From: Taibaiella sp.
GTDB taxonomy: Bacteria; Bacteroidota; Bacteroidia; Chitinophagales; Chitinophagaceae
Reading direction: 5' to 3'
DNA length: 64,000 bases
Assembly (NCBI GenBank): GCA_016786705.1
Contig: JAEUVV010000009.1
Span: 62,001-126,000, forward strand
The notes under the pieces were generated by a model. The model was not told where the DNA came from, searched no databases, and was given only the letters and a program-made list of their open reading frames with translations. Each line of letters starts with the position of its first letter. Position 1 is the first letter of the stretch. Shown here piece after piece: positions 43,737-52,268 of this stretch. The translations under genes and the position numbers were made by a program.

Positions 43737-45947
43737 ATGGCGGTCAGGACTAAAGTTAATCTTAAAAAGGAATTACAAAAGTATTTCGGATTTGAAAAAT
43801 TTAAAGGAGAGCAAGAACAGATAATTCAAAGTATTTTATCTGGGAAAGACACTTTCGTGATCATGCCTACAGGTGGCGGCAAATCCCTTTGTTACCAGCT
43901 CCCGGCCTTACTGAACGAAGGCGTGGCTTTAATCGTTTCCCCCCTAATCGCTTTGATGAAAAATCAGGTGGACCTGATCCGTGGCTATAGTGATGATGAT
44001 GATATCGCTCACTTCCTGAACTCGAGCCTGAGCAAAACGCAACAGAAAAAAGTAAAAGAAGACCTGAAATCCGGTAATACCAAACTATTGTATGTAGCGC
44101 CGGAAACACTTACCAAACAGGAAAACATTGACTTCTTTTCCGATATAAAAATATCCTTTGTAGCAGTAGATGAAGCACACTGTATTTCTGAGTGGGGACA
44201 TGATTTTCGCCCGGAATACCGTAAGCTGAGCGATATGATCAAGGAGATCAATCCTGACCTTCCTATTATAGCGCTTACCGCTACGGCAACGCCTAAAGTG
44301 CAGGACGACATTATTAAAAACCTGGATCTGCGCGATCCGCAGGTCTTCGTATCTTCCTTTAACCGCCCCAACCTTTATTATGAAGTAATTCCAAAAGCTT
44401 CTAAAAAGCAGGTTTTAAAACATATTGTCCGCTTTATTTCCCAACATAAAGGCAAAAGCGGCATTATCTATACCCTGAACCGTAAAACTACGGAAGAACT
44501 GGCGAGCACCTTAATGGCGAACAACATTAAGGCGGTAGCTTATCACGCAGGCCTGGACGTGTCTACAAGGGCACAGCGCCAGGACATGTTCCTGCATGAA
44601 GAAGTGGAAGTAATCGTAGCTACTATCGCTTTCGGGATGGGTATTGACAAACCTGATGTGCGCTTTGTCATGCACTACAATATCCCGAAATCGATCGAGA
44701 ACTATTACCAGGAAACCGGCCGCGCCGGCCGCGATGGGCTTGAAGGTAAATGTATCTTATACTATTCTCATAAAGATGTACAGAAACTGGAGCACTTAAT
44801 GCGCGATAAACCGTTAAGTGAGCGGGAAATGGGCGCGCAGCTGATCGCGGAAACGGTAGCCTATGTTGAATCGGGCGCCTGCCGCAGAAGACAATTATTA
44901 CACTATTTCGGCGAAATTGACCGCATTGAAAACTGTGGTAATTGCGATAACTGTTGCAATCCCAAGGAAAAACTGGATGTAAAAGACAGTGTAAAGATCG
45001 TACTGGATACCGTAAATGCGCTGGACGAACGTTTTGGTATTGATTATGTAGTAGACGTTATTTTAGGTAAGAAAAACCCGCAGATCAGTACTTTTAAGCA
45101 TAATAAATTACCCGTGTACGGCTCAGGCCTGATCATGGAAATGGATGATAATTTCTGGTATTCCCTGATCCGGCAGATGATGCTGGAAGACTTTGTGCGC
45201 AAGGATATTGAAGAGTACGGATTACTTAAAATAACGGACAATGGCCATAAATTCCTGAAAAAACCATTCTCCATTAAAGTGCCGCTGAACCATAAATATG
45301 AAGCGGAATCTGATGATGAAGATGAGGTACCGGCAGCAGGCGCTAACGGCGCGGCAGATCCGAAACTGCTGGAAATGCTGATCGACCTCCGTAAACAGGT
45401 TGCTAAGGAGAAAAAACTACCGCCATTTGTCATTTTCCTGGAAAATTCACTGGAAGATATGGCATTAAGCTACCCTACTACCATGGAAGAGCTGGAAAAG
45501 ATCCAGGGGGTGAGCAAAGGGAAAGCGATCAAATTCGGCAAAAAATTCATTGAACTCATAGCGCAATATGTCGAAGAAAATGACATAGAAAAGCCGGATG
45601 ATTTCGTCATGAAAAATGTTGCGAATAAAAGCGGCCTCAAAGTCTACATTATCCAGAATATTGACAAAAAAATACCGCTTGAAACTATTGCCAAAAACAA
45701 AGATCTTTCTGTAGACGAGCTTTTAGGGGCCATGGAAGCGATCGTGGCCAGCGGTACCCGTTTAAATATCGGCTATTGTATTGATGAAGAGTTGGATGAG
45801 GATGAGCAGGAAGATATATTTGACTATTTCAGAAGCGCGGAAGATGATGACCTGAATGCCGCTTTTGAAGAATTCAGATCTTCGGATGTTTCTATTGAGC
45901 AACTTCAACTCATGCGTATAAAATTCTTAAGCGATTACGCCAACTAG
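43737..45947 (+). CDS. recQ: ATP-dependent DNA helicase RecQ
   Basis: 736 residues. 3'-5' helicase for recombination repair. Walker A PTGGGKS at 44-50, the DEAHC box followed by CISEWGHDFRPEY, and motif VI QETGRAGRDG. Zinc-binding RQC region has CRRRQLLHYFGE and CGNCDNCC, then a winged helix and an HRDC domain (about 540-615). A further acidic helical C-terminal part (about 620-736) extends past the HRDC domain and is longer than in E. coli RecQ (about 610). Two terminator arms follow at 45988-46015. Confidence 0.96.
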   Translation: MAVRTKVNLKKELQKYFGFEKFKGEQEQIIQSILSGKDTFVIMPTGGGKSLCYQLPALLNEGVALIVSPLIALMKNQVDLIRGYSDDDDIAHFLNSSLSKTQQKKVKEDLKSGNTKLLYVAPETLTKQENIDFFSDIKISFVAVDEAHCISEWGHDFRPEYRKLSDMIKEINPDLPIIALTATATPKVQDDIIKNLDLRDPQVFVSSFNRPNLYYEVIPKASKKQVLKHIVRFISQHKGKSGIIYTLNRKTTEELASTLMANNIKAVAYHAGLDVSTRAQRQDMFLHEEVEVIVATIAFGMGIDKPDVRFVMHYNIPKSIENYYQETGRAGRDGLEGKCILYYSHKDVQKLEHLMRDKPLSEREMGAQLIAETVAYVESGACRRRQLLHYFGEIDRIENCGNCDNCCNPKEKLDVKDSVKIVLDTVNALDERFGIDYVVDVILGKKNPQISTFKHNKLPVYGSGLIMEMDDNFWYSLIRQMMLEDFVRKDIEEYGLLKITDNGHKFLKKPFSIKVPLNHKYEAESDDEDEVPAAGANGAADPKLLEMLIDLRKQVAKEKKLPPFVIFLENSLEDMALSYPTTMEELEKIQGVSKGKAIKFGKKFIELIAQYVEENDIEKPDDFVMKNVANKSGLKVYIIQNIDKKIPLETIAKNKDLSVDELLGAMEAIVASGTRLNIGYCIDEELDEDEQEDIFDYFRSAEDDDLNAAFEEFRSSDVSIEQLQLMRIKFLSDYAN

Positions 45948-45987
45948 GCCTTTTAAACCTTTTTGTACAAAATCGCTCTAATTATTT

Positions 45988-46015
45988 AAAGGTCTTTACT
46001 ACAACAAAGACCTTT
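45988..46015 (+). terminator. Terminator after recQ
   Basis: 10-bp perfect stem (45988-45997 with 46006-46015), 8-base loop, then TATCATT. Confidence 0.75.
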
Positions 46016-46095
46016 TATCATTAAAGGCAAAGAATGATAATTATGTCGTTTTTTACCGGGTGATTTAATTAATCATCATTTTTGTTTTTTTTAAC

Positions 46096-46103
46096 TAAAT
46101 TTG
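46096..46103 (+). promoter_or_regulatory. -7 promoter element of the ACP-heptose gene run
   Basis: TAAATTTG, exact consensus, with TTTTTG about 10 bases upstream (46080-46085). It lies 31 bases before the ATG at 46134 and rules out translation from the TTG at 46101. Confidence 0.6.
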
Positions 46104-46133
46104 CAGGCTGAAAAAAGTCGTTATCCTTTGCTG

Positions 46134-46382
46134 ATGGAACAGAAAGAAATTATAGAAAAAATCAATCATTTCCTGGTTGAAGATTTTGAAGTTGAACCGG
46201 AAGATATTCAACCCGGATCTAAACTTAAAGAAACATTAGACCTTGATAGCTTAGACTATATTGATCTGATCGTTGTTATTGAAAGTAATTTTGGCTTCAA
46301 GGTAAAACCTGAAGATTTCCAGACTATGGAAACCATACAGGATTTTTATACCTACGTTGAGAAAAGGCTGCAAGCAGCTTAA
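46134..46382 (+). CDS. Acyl carrier protein
   Basis: 82 residues, acidic. The phosphopantetheine attachment Ser39 is in LDLDSLDYIDLIVVIE, the ACP signature DSL. Chain carrier for the ketosynthase and dehydratase encoded next to it rather than (or besides) the housekeeping ACP. Start at 46134 chosen from the promoter and the usual N-terminal helix (MEQKEIIEKINHFLV). First gene of the continuous plus-strand run to 50721. Confidence 0.9.
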   Translation: MEQKEIIEKINHFLVEDFEVEPEDIQPGSKLKETLDLDSLDYIDLIVVIESNFGFKVKPEDFQTMETIQDFYTYVEKRLQAA

Positions 46383-46395
46383 AACCTTATGTGCT

Positions 46396-47280
46396 ATGTC
46401 CGGCTGGAGTGGAAAATCTAAAGGCACAGCTTTAGGATACAAAATCTTCATTTACCTGATTAAGAAAGGCGGGCTCAAACCCGCCTATGCTTTATTACGT
46501 ATTGTAGCCTGGTACTATATCTGCTTTGTACCGGCAGCCCGCCGCCCTATCCTTTATTTATACCAGCGAAGACTGGGCTTCGACAAAAGAACGAGCCGCA
46601 AGCTGTTCCGCAAAAATATTTATGTTTTTGGCCAGACCTTACTGGACAAATTCTATGTACTCAGCACGAAAAAAAACCCCTTCTCCGTCACCCGTGATGG
46701 TGGCCAGCACCTGAATGATATGGTAGCTGCCGGTCAGGGCGGGATCATCGTAAGTGCCCATATCGGTAATTACGAGCTGGCCGGTCACCTGCTGGAGCGC
46801 CTGCATACTACGATCAATATCGTGATGTATGATGGCGAGGACACCCAGATCAAGCAGTACCTGGAAGGCGCTACCGGCCCAAAAAGCTTTAATATCATTT
46901 ATATCAAAGAGGACATGTCGCATATCTATGAAATGTCCGCGGCTTTACGCCGTAATGAATTGATCTGCCTGCATGCCGACCGGTATGTGCCAGGTTCTCG
47001 TACCATCAGCCATGAATTCCTGGGGCAGGAAGCCACCTTCCCTTTTGGCCCGTTTGCGCTGGCCAGCAAACTCAGAGCGCCGGTAAGTATCGTCTTTGCC
47101 CTGAAAACAGGGGATAACAGCTATCACTTTACCGCCACAGCCCCCCGACTATTTGAAGGCAGGGGCACCGAGGGCGCGGAAAAAATGCTGGCTGCCTATG
47201 TGACCGAGCTGGAACAAAAAGTAAAGGCTTACCCCGAACAGTGGTTTAACTATTTTGACTTCTGGAAGACGGATCTCTGA
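46396..47280 (+). CDS. LpxL/HtrB-type lysophospholipid acyltransferase
   Basis: 294 residues. The LPLAT catalytic motif H(X4)E appears as SAHIGNYELAG, preceded by a hydrophobic N-terminal anchor (LKPAYALLRIVAWYYICFV). Later blocks such as CLHADRYVPGSRTIS fit the lipid A late acyltransferase group. Such enzymes move an acyl chain from ACP to a lipid or sugar acceptor at the inner membrane; the acceptor here is unknown. It starts 13 bases after the ACP stop. The ATG at 46396 was preferred to a TTG at 46357 inside the ACP gene. Confidence 0.9.
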   Translation: MSGWSGKSKGTALGYKIFIYLIKKGGLKPAYALLRIVAWYYICFVPAARRPILYLYQRRLGFDKRTSRKLFRKNIYVFGQTLLDKFYVLSTKKNPFSVTRDGGQHLNDMVAAGQGGIIVSAHIGNYELAGHLLERLHTTINIVMYDGEDTQIKQYLEGATGPKSFNIIYIKEDMSHIYEMSAALRRNELICLHADRYVPGSRTISHEFLGQEATFPFGPFALASKLRAPVSIVFALKTGDNSYHFTATAPRLFEGRGTEGAEKMLAAYVTELEQKVKAYPEQWFNYFDFWKTDL

Positions 47281-47358
47281 TGATTTTAGGGATTGCACTA
47301 CTTTTCCCTTAAGAAAATTCGATAACTTTACGACTTAAGTACAAAAAATTCAAAGCCC

Positions 47359-47757
47359 TTGAAATACATACCCCAGGCTCCGCCTTTCGTGATGATCGAC
47401 GAGCTCGTGTCGTCTGATGATACACAAACGGTTTGCCGCTTTACCATTACCGCCGATAATATTTTTATAGACAGCAAGGGCTGCTTCGCGGAAGCCGGTC
47501 TGGTAGAAAATATGGCGCAAACCGCCGCTGCCGGTACAGGGTTTAAAGCCGCTGCCGGATCGGAAGCTCCGCCGGTCGGCTTTATCGGGCAAATAAAAAG
47601 TTTAGCAATTTACAGACTCCCGGTTGTGGGGGATACCATTGAAACGACCATAACACAGCAAAACCAGGTGATGAACGCCATAATGGTACTGGGTACCATC
47701 AGGCTTAACCAGGAAGTAATTGCCAGTGCCGAGTATAAAATATTTTTACAGCCATAA
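47359..47757 (+). CDS. FabZ-like hotdog 3-hydroxyacyl-ACP dehydratase, catalytic His replaced
   Basis: 132 residues from a TTG at 47359; no in-frame ATG or GTG exists before an upstream stop. The hotdog start IPQAPPFVMIDEL replaces the FabZ PHRxPF catalytic His with Gln6, while the catalytic-helix Glu50 in GLVENMAQ is kept. Similar His-less dehydratases occur in polyene-type clusters. It may be inactive or act differently. It precedes the ketosynthase by 3 bases. Confidence 0.75.
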   Translation: MKYIPQAPPFVMIDELVSSDDTQTVCRFTITADNIFIDSKGCFAEAGLVENMAQTAAAGTGFKAAAGSEAPPVGFIGQIKSLAIYRLPVVGDTIETTITQQNQVMNAIMVLGTIRLNQEVIASAEYKIFLQP

Positions 47758-47760
47758 GGG

Positions 47761-48882
47761 ATGAAACAAGTATATCATGTAGCAGACGCAGTTTTATGCA
47801 GCCTGGGCGATAACAACCAGAGTGTGTTTGAAGCAGTGGCAGCAGGCCAATCCGGCATTCAATCCAGGTCTTTTGATAATGGCCTGACCTACCCGGTAGC
47901 GATACTCGCTAAAGCGCAGGAACAAATGTTAGCGGCAAAATATGGTCCGGACTATTCCCGGTTTGAGCAAATGTGCCTGTTCGTTGCAGAACGTGCAATA
48001 GAAAAGAGTAATATCAATGTGGCTGCTGAAGATTGCCTTATAATCCTGTCCACCACAAAAGGCAATGTAGCGCAAATCGGCCAGCAAGAGCGTTCCGAAA
48101 GCGTTCCTTTACACTACAGCGCAAAAAAAATCGGTAACTATTTCAATAACCCAAACCCGGTAAGCGTTGTTTCAGTAGCCTGTATTTCCGGTGTAGCGGC
48201 GCAAATAATGGCTAAACGCTTACTGGAAACCGGTCAATATAAATATATAATCCTCATCGGCTGTGATGAGCTCAGTCCATTCATCCTTTCCGGCTTTCAC
48301 TCTTTCCAGGCTTTATCGGCCACAGCCTGTCGCCCCTTTGATGCGAGCAGGTCGGGCCTTAACCTGGGCGAAGCTGCGGTATGTATGGTCTTAAGTAATG
48401 AGCCGGCTGCAGCTTCCGGGGAGGGTATCCTAGAAGGCGGCGCGATCAGCAATGATGCCAATCATTTATCCGGCCCCTCTAAAACCGGAGAAGAATTAGG
48501 TACGGCTATCCGGCAGGCTATGGCGGAAGCTGGGAAAAGCCCGGGAATGATCGGTTTCGTATCGGCCCACGGCACTGCTACCAACTACAATGATGAAATG
48601 GAGGCGAAGGCTATCCATCATGCGGGTATACAAGCCCCGGTCAACAGCCTGAAGCCTTATTTTGGCCACACCCTGGGCGCCTCAGGCTTACTGGAAACCC
48701 TGATGAGCCTGAAGGCGATGAATGCCGGAATACTGCTCCCTACCCTTCATTTCGAAGCGAGCAATGTAAGCGTCCCGATTACCGTCAACGCAAAGCTCAG
48801 CCATAAGGAAATACCTAATTTTGTAAAAACCGCCGCAGGTTTTGGCGGCTGCAATGCAGCTGTACTGTGGTCGAAAATATAA
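47761..48882 (+). CDS. Beta-ketoacyl-ACP synthase, cluster-specific
   Basis: 373 residues, KAS I/II thiolase fold but shorter than FabF (about 412). The Cys-His-His triad is complete: Cys141 in SVACISGVAA, His270 in SAHGTAT, and His303 in SLKPYFGHTLGASG, with Lys298 before it. It lacks a signal peptide. The short length and VACISG nucleophile region set it apart from housekeeping FabF (50903). Start follows the dehydratase stop by 3 bases. Confidence 0.88.
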   Translation: MKQVYHVADAVLCSLGDNNQSVFEAVAAGQSGIQSRSFDNGLTYPVAILAKAQEQMLAAKYGPDYSRFEQMCLFVAERAIEKSNINVAAEDCLIILSTTKGNVAQIGQQERSESVPLHYSAKKIGNYFNNPNPVSVVSVACISGVAAQIMAKRLLETGQYKYIILIGCDELSPFILSGFHSFQALSATACRPFDASRSGLNLGEAAVCMVLSNEPAAASGEGILEGGAISNDANHLSGPSKTGEELGTAIRQAMAEAGKSPGMIGFVSAHGTATNYNDEMEAKAIHHAGIQAPVNSLKPYFGHTLGASGLLETLMSLKAMNAGILLPTLHFEASNVSVPITVNAKLSHKEIPNFVKTAAGFGGCNAAVLWSKI

Positions 48883-48890
48883 TTTGTAAC

Positions 48891-49469
48891 ATGACTCAGA
48901 AAATTAAAGACATTATTCAAAGATCGATCCGTGTAAAAGAGCAGGTATTGAATGATGCAAGCCTGATCCATAACTTAGATACTTTAGTAGAAAAAATCAC
49001 GCATACTTTTCAACAAGGCGGCAAAGTTTTGTTTTGCGGTAACGGCGGCAGCGCCGCTGATGCCCAACACCTGGCCGCGGAGTTCAGCGGGCGGTTTTAC
49101 ACCGACAGGGACCCGCTACCCAGTGAGGCCCTGCATTGCAACACCTCTTACCTGACCGCAGTGGCTAATGACTATGGTTATGATTTTGTCTATAGCCGTT
49201 TACTGAAAGGCATGGCAAAACCTGGAGATATCCTGGTAGGCTTAAGCACCTCCGGCAACTCTACTAATATTTTGAACGCTTTTGAAATGGCCAGGCAGAT
49301 CGGGGTAACTACCGTGGGCTTTACCGGCACTACAGGGGGTAAAATGGCCGGTCTTTGCGATATCCTCATCAATGTTCCCTCTGATGATACACCCCGGATC
49401 CAGGAAAGCCATATCATGCTGGGCCACATTGCCTGTGAATTGGTAGAACGTAACTTATTTGAACAATAA
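48891..49469 (+). CDS. gmhA: Phosphoheptose isomerase GmhA
   Basis: Sedoheptulose 7-phosphate to D-glycero-D-manno-heptose 7-phosphate, first step of nucleotide-heptose synthesis. 192 residues from the ATG at 48891. SIS domain: LFCGNGGSAADAQHLAAEFSGRF, and VGLSTSGNSTNILNAF and TGTTGGKMA. ATG follows the ketosynthase stop by 8 bases. Confidence 0.93.
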   Translation: MTQKIKDIIQRSIRVKEQVLNDASLIHNLDTLVEKITHTFQQGGKVLFCGNGGSAADAQHLAAEFSGRFYTDRDPLPSEALHCNTSYLTAVANDYGYDFVYSRLLKGMAKPGDILVGLSTSGNSTNILNAFEMARQIGVTTVGFTGTTGGKMAGLCDILINVPSDDTPRIQESHIMLGHIACELVERNLFEQ

Positions 49470-49472
49470 AGT

Positions 49473-50156
49473 ATGGAATGCATCATTCTCGCCGGTGGCT
49501 TTGGCACCCGCTTACAACATATCATTGCTGAAGTTCCTAAATGCCTGGCCCCCGTAAACGGCCAGCCTTTCCTGGCCTACCTGATGGACTACCTTGAGCA
49601 GCAATATTGCGATCATGTGATCCTTTCATTAGGCTACAAATATGAAGCTGTCTTAGAGTGGCTTAAAGGCAAAGCCTTCACCTTTAAGGTAAGCTGGGTG
49701 ATCGAGCAGGAGCCCCTGGGAACTGGCGGTGGTATCAAAAAGGCAATCGGGAAGTGTACGGAGCAGGATTGTTTTGTGCTCAATGGCGACACGATGTACC
49801 AGGTCCCGCTTAAACTTCTTTGGGAAGCGAGAAGAGCCGATAGTAAGGCCGTTATCGCACTGAAACCGATGCGGCATTTCGAGAGATACGGCAGGGTAAT
49901 TACAGATGAGTCCGGTACGATCAGGAGCTTTGAAGAAAAAAAACCATGTGAACAAGGCAATATTAATGGCGGGATTTATTTGTTGCAGGATGTATTCAAT
50001 ATTTTTAAAGGCTTCCCGGATAAATTCTCATTAGAACAGGATTTCTTTGAACCGGAAGCGACAAAGGGCAGCCTTGCCGCCGTAATCGTTGATGAATATT
50101 TCATTGATATAGGCGTGGAAGCAGATTACTTAAGGGCCCGGGAAGAATTCAAGTAG
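49473..50156 (+). CDS. hddC: Heptose-1-phosphate nucleotidyltransferase (HddC-like)
   Basis: 227 residues, NTP-transferase fold. AGGFGTRLQHIIAEVPKCLA is the nucleotide-binding loop and LNGDTMY the metal-binding Asp. It resembles HddC (GDP-heptose), but RmlA-like guanylyl- and other transferases share these motifs. Placed between gmhA and a GmhB-like gene, so heptose-1-phosphate is the likely substrate. The heptokinase (HddA or HldE kinase part) is not in the window. Confidence 0.8.
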   Translation: MECIILAGGFGTRLQHIIAEVPKCLAPVNGQPFLAYLMDYLEQQYCDHVILSLGYKYEAVLEWLKGKAFTFKVSWVIEQEPLGTGGGIKKAIGKCTEQDCFVLNGDTMYQVPLKLLWEARRADSKAVIALKPMRHFERYGRVITDESGTIRSFEEKKPCEQGNINGGIYLLQDVFNIFKGFPDKFSLEQDFFEPEATKGSLAAVIVDEYFIDIGVEADYLRAREEFK

Positions 50157-50199
50157 TTGATTCCGGGCAATACTATTATTTACCAACAAAACATTTAAA

Positions 50200-50721
50200 G
50201 TGCGGGCATTATTTTTAGACCGGGATGGAGTGATCAATATTGAAAAAGACGGCTGCTATATTTTCAACCCGGATGAACTTCATTTCTACGATGGCGCCCT
50301 GGAAGCGATCGCTGCAGCAAGGCAACATTTTGACCTGGTTCTTGTAGTTACTAACCAACGGGGTATAGGTCGCGGGATGATGACCGCTGAAGCCTTGCAC
50401 GAAATCCATGCCAGCCTGCTGCTTGCGCTTCAAGATAAAGGCGGCCATATTGAGGCTTTCTATTTTGCCCCTTCTGCAGACCGCGATAATGAGCTACGCA
50501 AGCCCAATACCGGTATGGCCCTGCTGGCCAAAGCTGATTACCCGGATATCGATTTCAGCCGTTCTGTAATGATCGGCAATAACCTCAGTGATATGGAATT
50601 CGGTAAAAAAATGGGTATGCATACGGTATTTCTGCATACCACGAAAGATAAAATCACCTTACCCCATGAGCTGATTGATGAACAGTTTGACAGCTTAGCC
50701 TCCTGGTCAAAGGCGCTTTAA
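50200..50721 (+). CDS. GmhB-like HAD phosphatase (histidinol-phosphatase/HAD-IIIA)
   Basis: 173 residues from GTG at 50200. DxD nucleophile in FLDRDGVIN (Asp7, Asp9), TNQRGIGRG, LRKPNTGM and GNNLSDMEFGKKMGM. The zinc-binding Cys cluster of E. coli GmhB (CxH...CxC before RKP) is missing: FYFAPSADRDNELRKPNTGM. Position after gmhA and the nucleotidyltransferase supports D,D-heptose 1,7-bisphosphate phosphatase, by context. Last gene of the run. Confidence 0.8.
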   Translation: MRALFLDRDGVINIEKDGCYIFNPDELHFYDGALEAIAAARQHFDLVLVVTNQRGIGRGMMTAEALHEIHASLLLALQDKGGHIEAFYFAPSADRDNELRKPNTGMALLAKADYPDIDFSRSVMIGNNLSDMEFGKKMGMHTVFLHTTKDKITLPHELIDEQFDSLASWSKAL

Positions 50722-50865
50722 TTAAAAATCTGTAAAGCTTCTTTTTATTCAATATCACATTAGCCATATACAGGAAGAAACAATGAATATACTATAATGG
50801 AAACCAGCCCGGGCAAGAAATCCAGGATCATCTGGTTGCGGCCGGAATAATAGAAGAACTAAAAA

Positions 50866-50898
50866 ATAAAGGGAAGCATTTGAAATGTTTCCCTTTAT
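50866..50898. terminator. Convergent hairpin between the heptose run and fabF
   Basis: ATAAAGGGAAGCATT (50866-50880) pairs with AATGTTTCCCTTTAT (50884-50898) with one mismatch, just downstream of the fabF stop. The 50722-50865 stretch shows nothing else. Confidence 0.65.
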
Positions 50899-50902
50899 GC
50901 TC

Positions 50903-52141
50903 TTATAAAGATTTAAAAATGATCGTACTGTTATGACCGCCAAAGCCAAAAGCATTGCTCATAGCCACCTTTACATTTTTCTTCAGCGCCTTATCCAATA
51001 CTATATTTAAACCCGTCGGCAGTTCCGGGTCCAGCTCCTGTACATTAATGGTTGGCGGGATAGCCGCTTCCTTTATGGACAAAATGGTAGCTATCGCTTC
51101 CAGGGCAGCCGCTGCACCCAGCAAGTGTCCCGTCATGGACTTCGTGGCGCTCAGGTGCACATTAGCATTTGTACCAAATACCTTTTTCACTGCTTTTAAT
51201 TCGGCAATATCGCCCAAGGGCGTTGCCGTAGCGTGCAGGTTCAGGTAATCCACCTCTTCCGGTTGCAAACCCGCTTCTTTAAGGGCCAGTTGCATACATT
51301 GGGCCGCAGCGATTCCTTCAGGATGTGGTGAGGTCAGGTGGTAGGCATCGGCGGTCATTGCCGCTCCTACTACTTCGGCATATATTTTTGCTCCCCGGGC
51401 CACCGCATGTTCATACTCTTCAAAAATTAATGCTCCGCCACCTTCACCCATTACGAAGCCATCCCGGTCTTTATCGAAAGGCCGGCTGGCGGTCGCCGGG
51501 TCATCATTCCGTGTGCTCATGGCTTTCATAGCGGCAAATGCCCCGTAAGATGCCGGGGTGATCGGCGCCTCGGCGCCTCCGGTAATAATTACCTTAGCCT
51601 TACCTAGACTTATATAATTAAAGGCATCCATAAAAGCCGTATTAGAGGTGGCACAGGCCGAAGAAGGACAATAGTTAATACCCTGTAAACCATATTTGAT
51701 AGAGATCATCCCGGCTGCAAGATTAACCAGCAATTTGGGGATAAAAAACGGGTTGAACCGGGGTACATAACCACCGGTGACATAAGATTCCACTTCTTTC
51801 TCGAATGTTTCTACGCCCCCCTGCCCTACACCAAAAATAACACCGGCATCAAAGGAATCCATTGCTTTAAAATCTATCCCGGAATCTTCTATGGCCTGTG
51901 CGGCGCTGTATATGGCATAACGGATAAACAAGTCGGTGCGCCTGATCTCGTTTTTGTCCAGGTAAATTTCCGGCTCGAAATCTTTGACCTCGGCCCCGCA
52001 CTGCGCCCGGAATTGAGTCACGTCAAACTTAGTTACAAGGCCCACAGCACCTTTTCCTGCGACTAATGAGGCCCAGGTTGTTTTAATATCGTTTCCTAAA
52101 GGGTTTACCGTACCTAAACCCGTCACCACAACTCTCTTCAT
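50903..52141 (-). CDS. fabF: Beta-ketoacyl-ACP synthase II
   Basis: 412 residues, usual FabF length. Chain elongation of acyl-ACP with malonyl-ACP. Catalytic Cys163 in SSACATSNTAF, His303 in LHATATPLGD, and His339 in SMTGHLLGAA with Lys334. The first His segment reads LHATATPLGD instead of the standard AHGTSTPLGD. Faces the ketosynthase of the heptose run. A -7 element is at 52168-52175. Confidence 0.93.
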   Translation of the reverse strand: MKRVVVTGLGTVNPLGNDIKTTWASLVAGKGAVGLVTKFDVTQFRAQCGAEVKDFEPEIYLDKNEIRRTDLFIRYAIYSAAQAIEDSGIDFKAMDSFDAGVIFGVGQGGVETFEKEVESYVTGGYVPRFNPFFIPKLLVNLAAGMISIKYGLQGINYCPSSACATSNTAFMDAFNYISLGKAKVIITGGAEAPITPASYGAFAAMKAMSTRNDDPATASRPFDKDRDGFVMGEGGGALIFEEYEHAVARGAKIYAEVVGAAMTADAYHLTSPHPEGIAAAQCMQLALKEAGLQPEEVDYLNLHATATPLGDIAELKAVKKVFGTNANVHLSATKSMTGHLLGAAAALEAIATILSIKEAAIPPTINVQELDPELPTGLNIVLDKALKKNVKVAMSNAFGFGGHNSTIIFKSL

Positions 52142-52167
52142 AATAAATCACTTAGCTAAATATGGCG

Positions 52168-52175
52168 CAAATATA
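52168..52175 (-). promoter_or_regulatory. -7 promoter element of fabF
   Basis: Minus strand TATATTTG, exact consensus optimum, 27 bases before the ATG. Confidence 0.65.
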
Positions 52176-52209
52176 TTGAGATTTTTTTTCCCGGTAACCA
52201 ACTACCAGC

Positions 52210-52247
52210 AAAGAGGGATGAAGTTCATCAGAACCTCATCCCTCTTT
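52210..52247 (-). terminator. Terminator of the lectin/CHU_C gene
   Basis: 12-bp perfect stem (52210-52221 with 52236-52247), 14-base loop, lying just after the minus-strand stop at 52269. Confidence 0.8.
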
Positions 52248-52268
52248 ATTAAATGTATCAGAGATTTC

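Noticed and set aside
46101..46133. TTG start of the acyl carrier protein
   Set aside because: It overlaps the -7 box TAAATTTG at 46096-46103, so it cannot be in the mRNA from that promoter.
50755..50955. 66-residue minus-strand frame between the heptose run and fabF
   Set aside because: It overlaps the fabF coding end and a hairpin, with no motif or promoter support.
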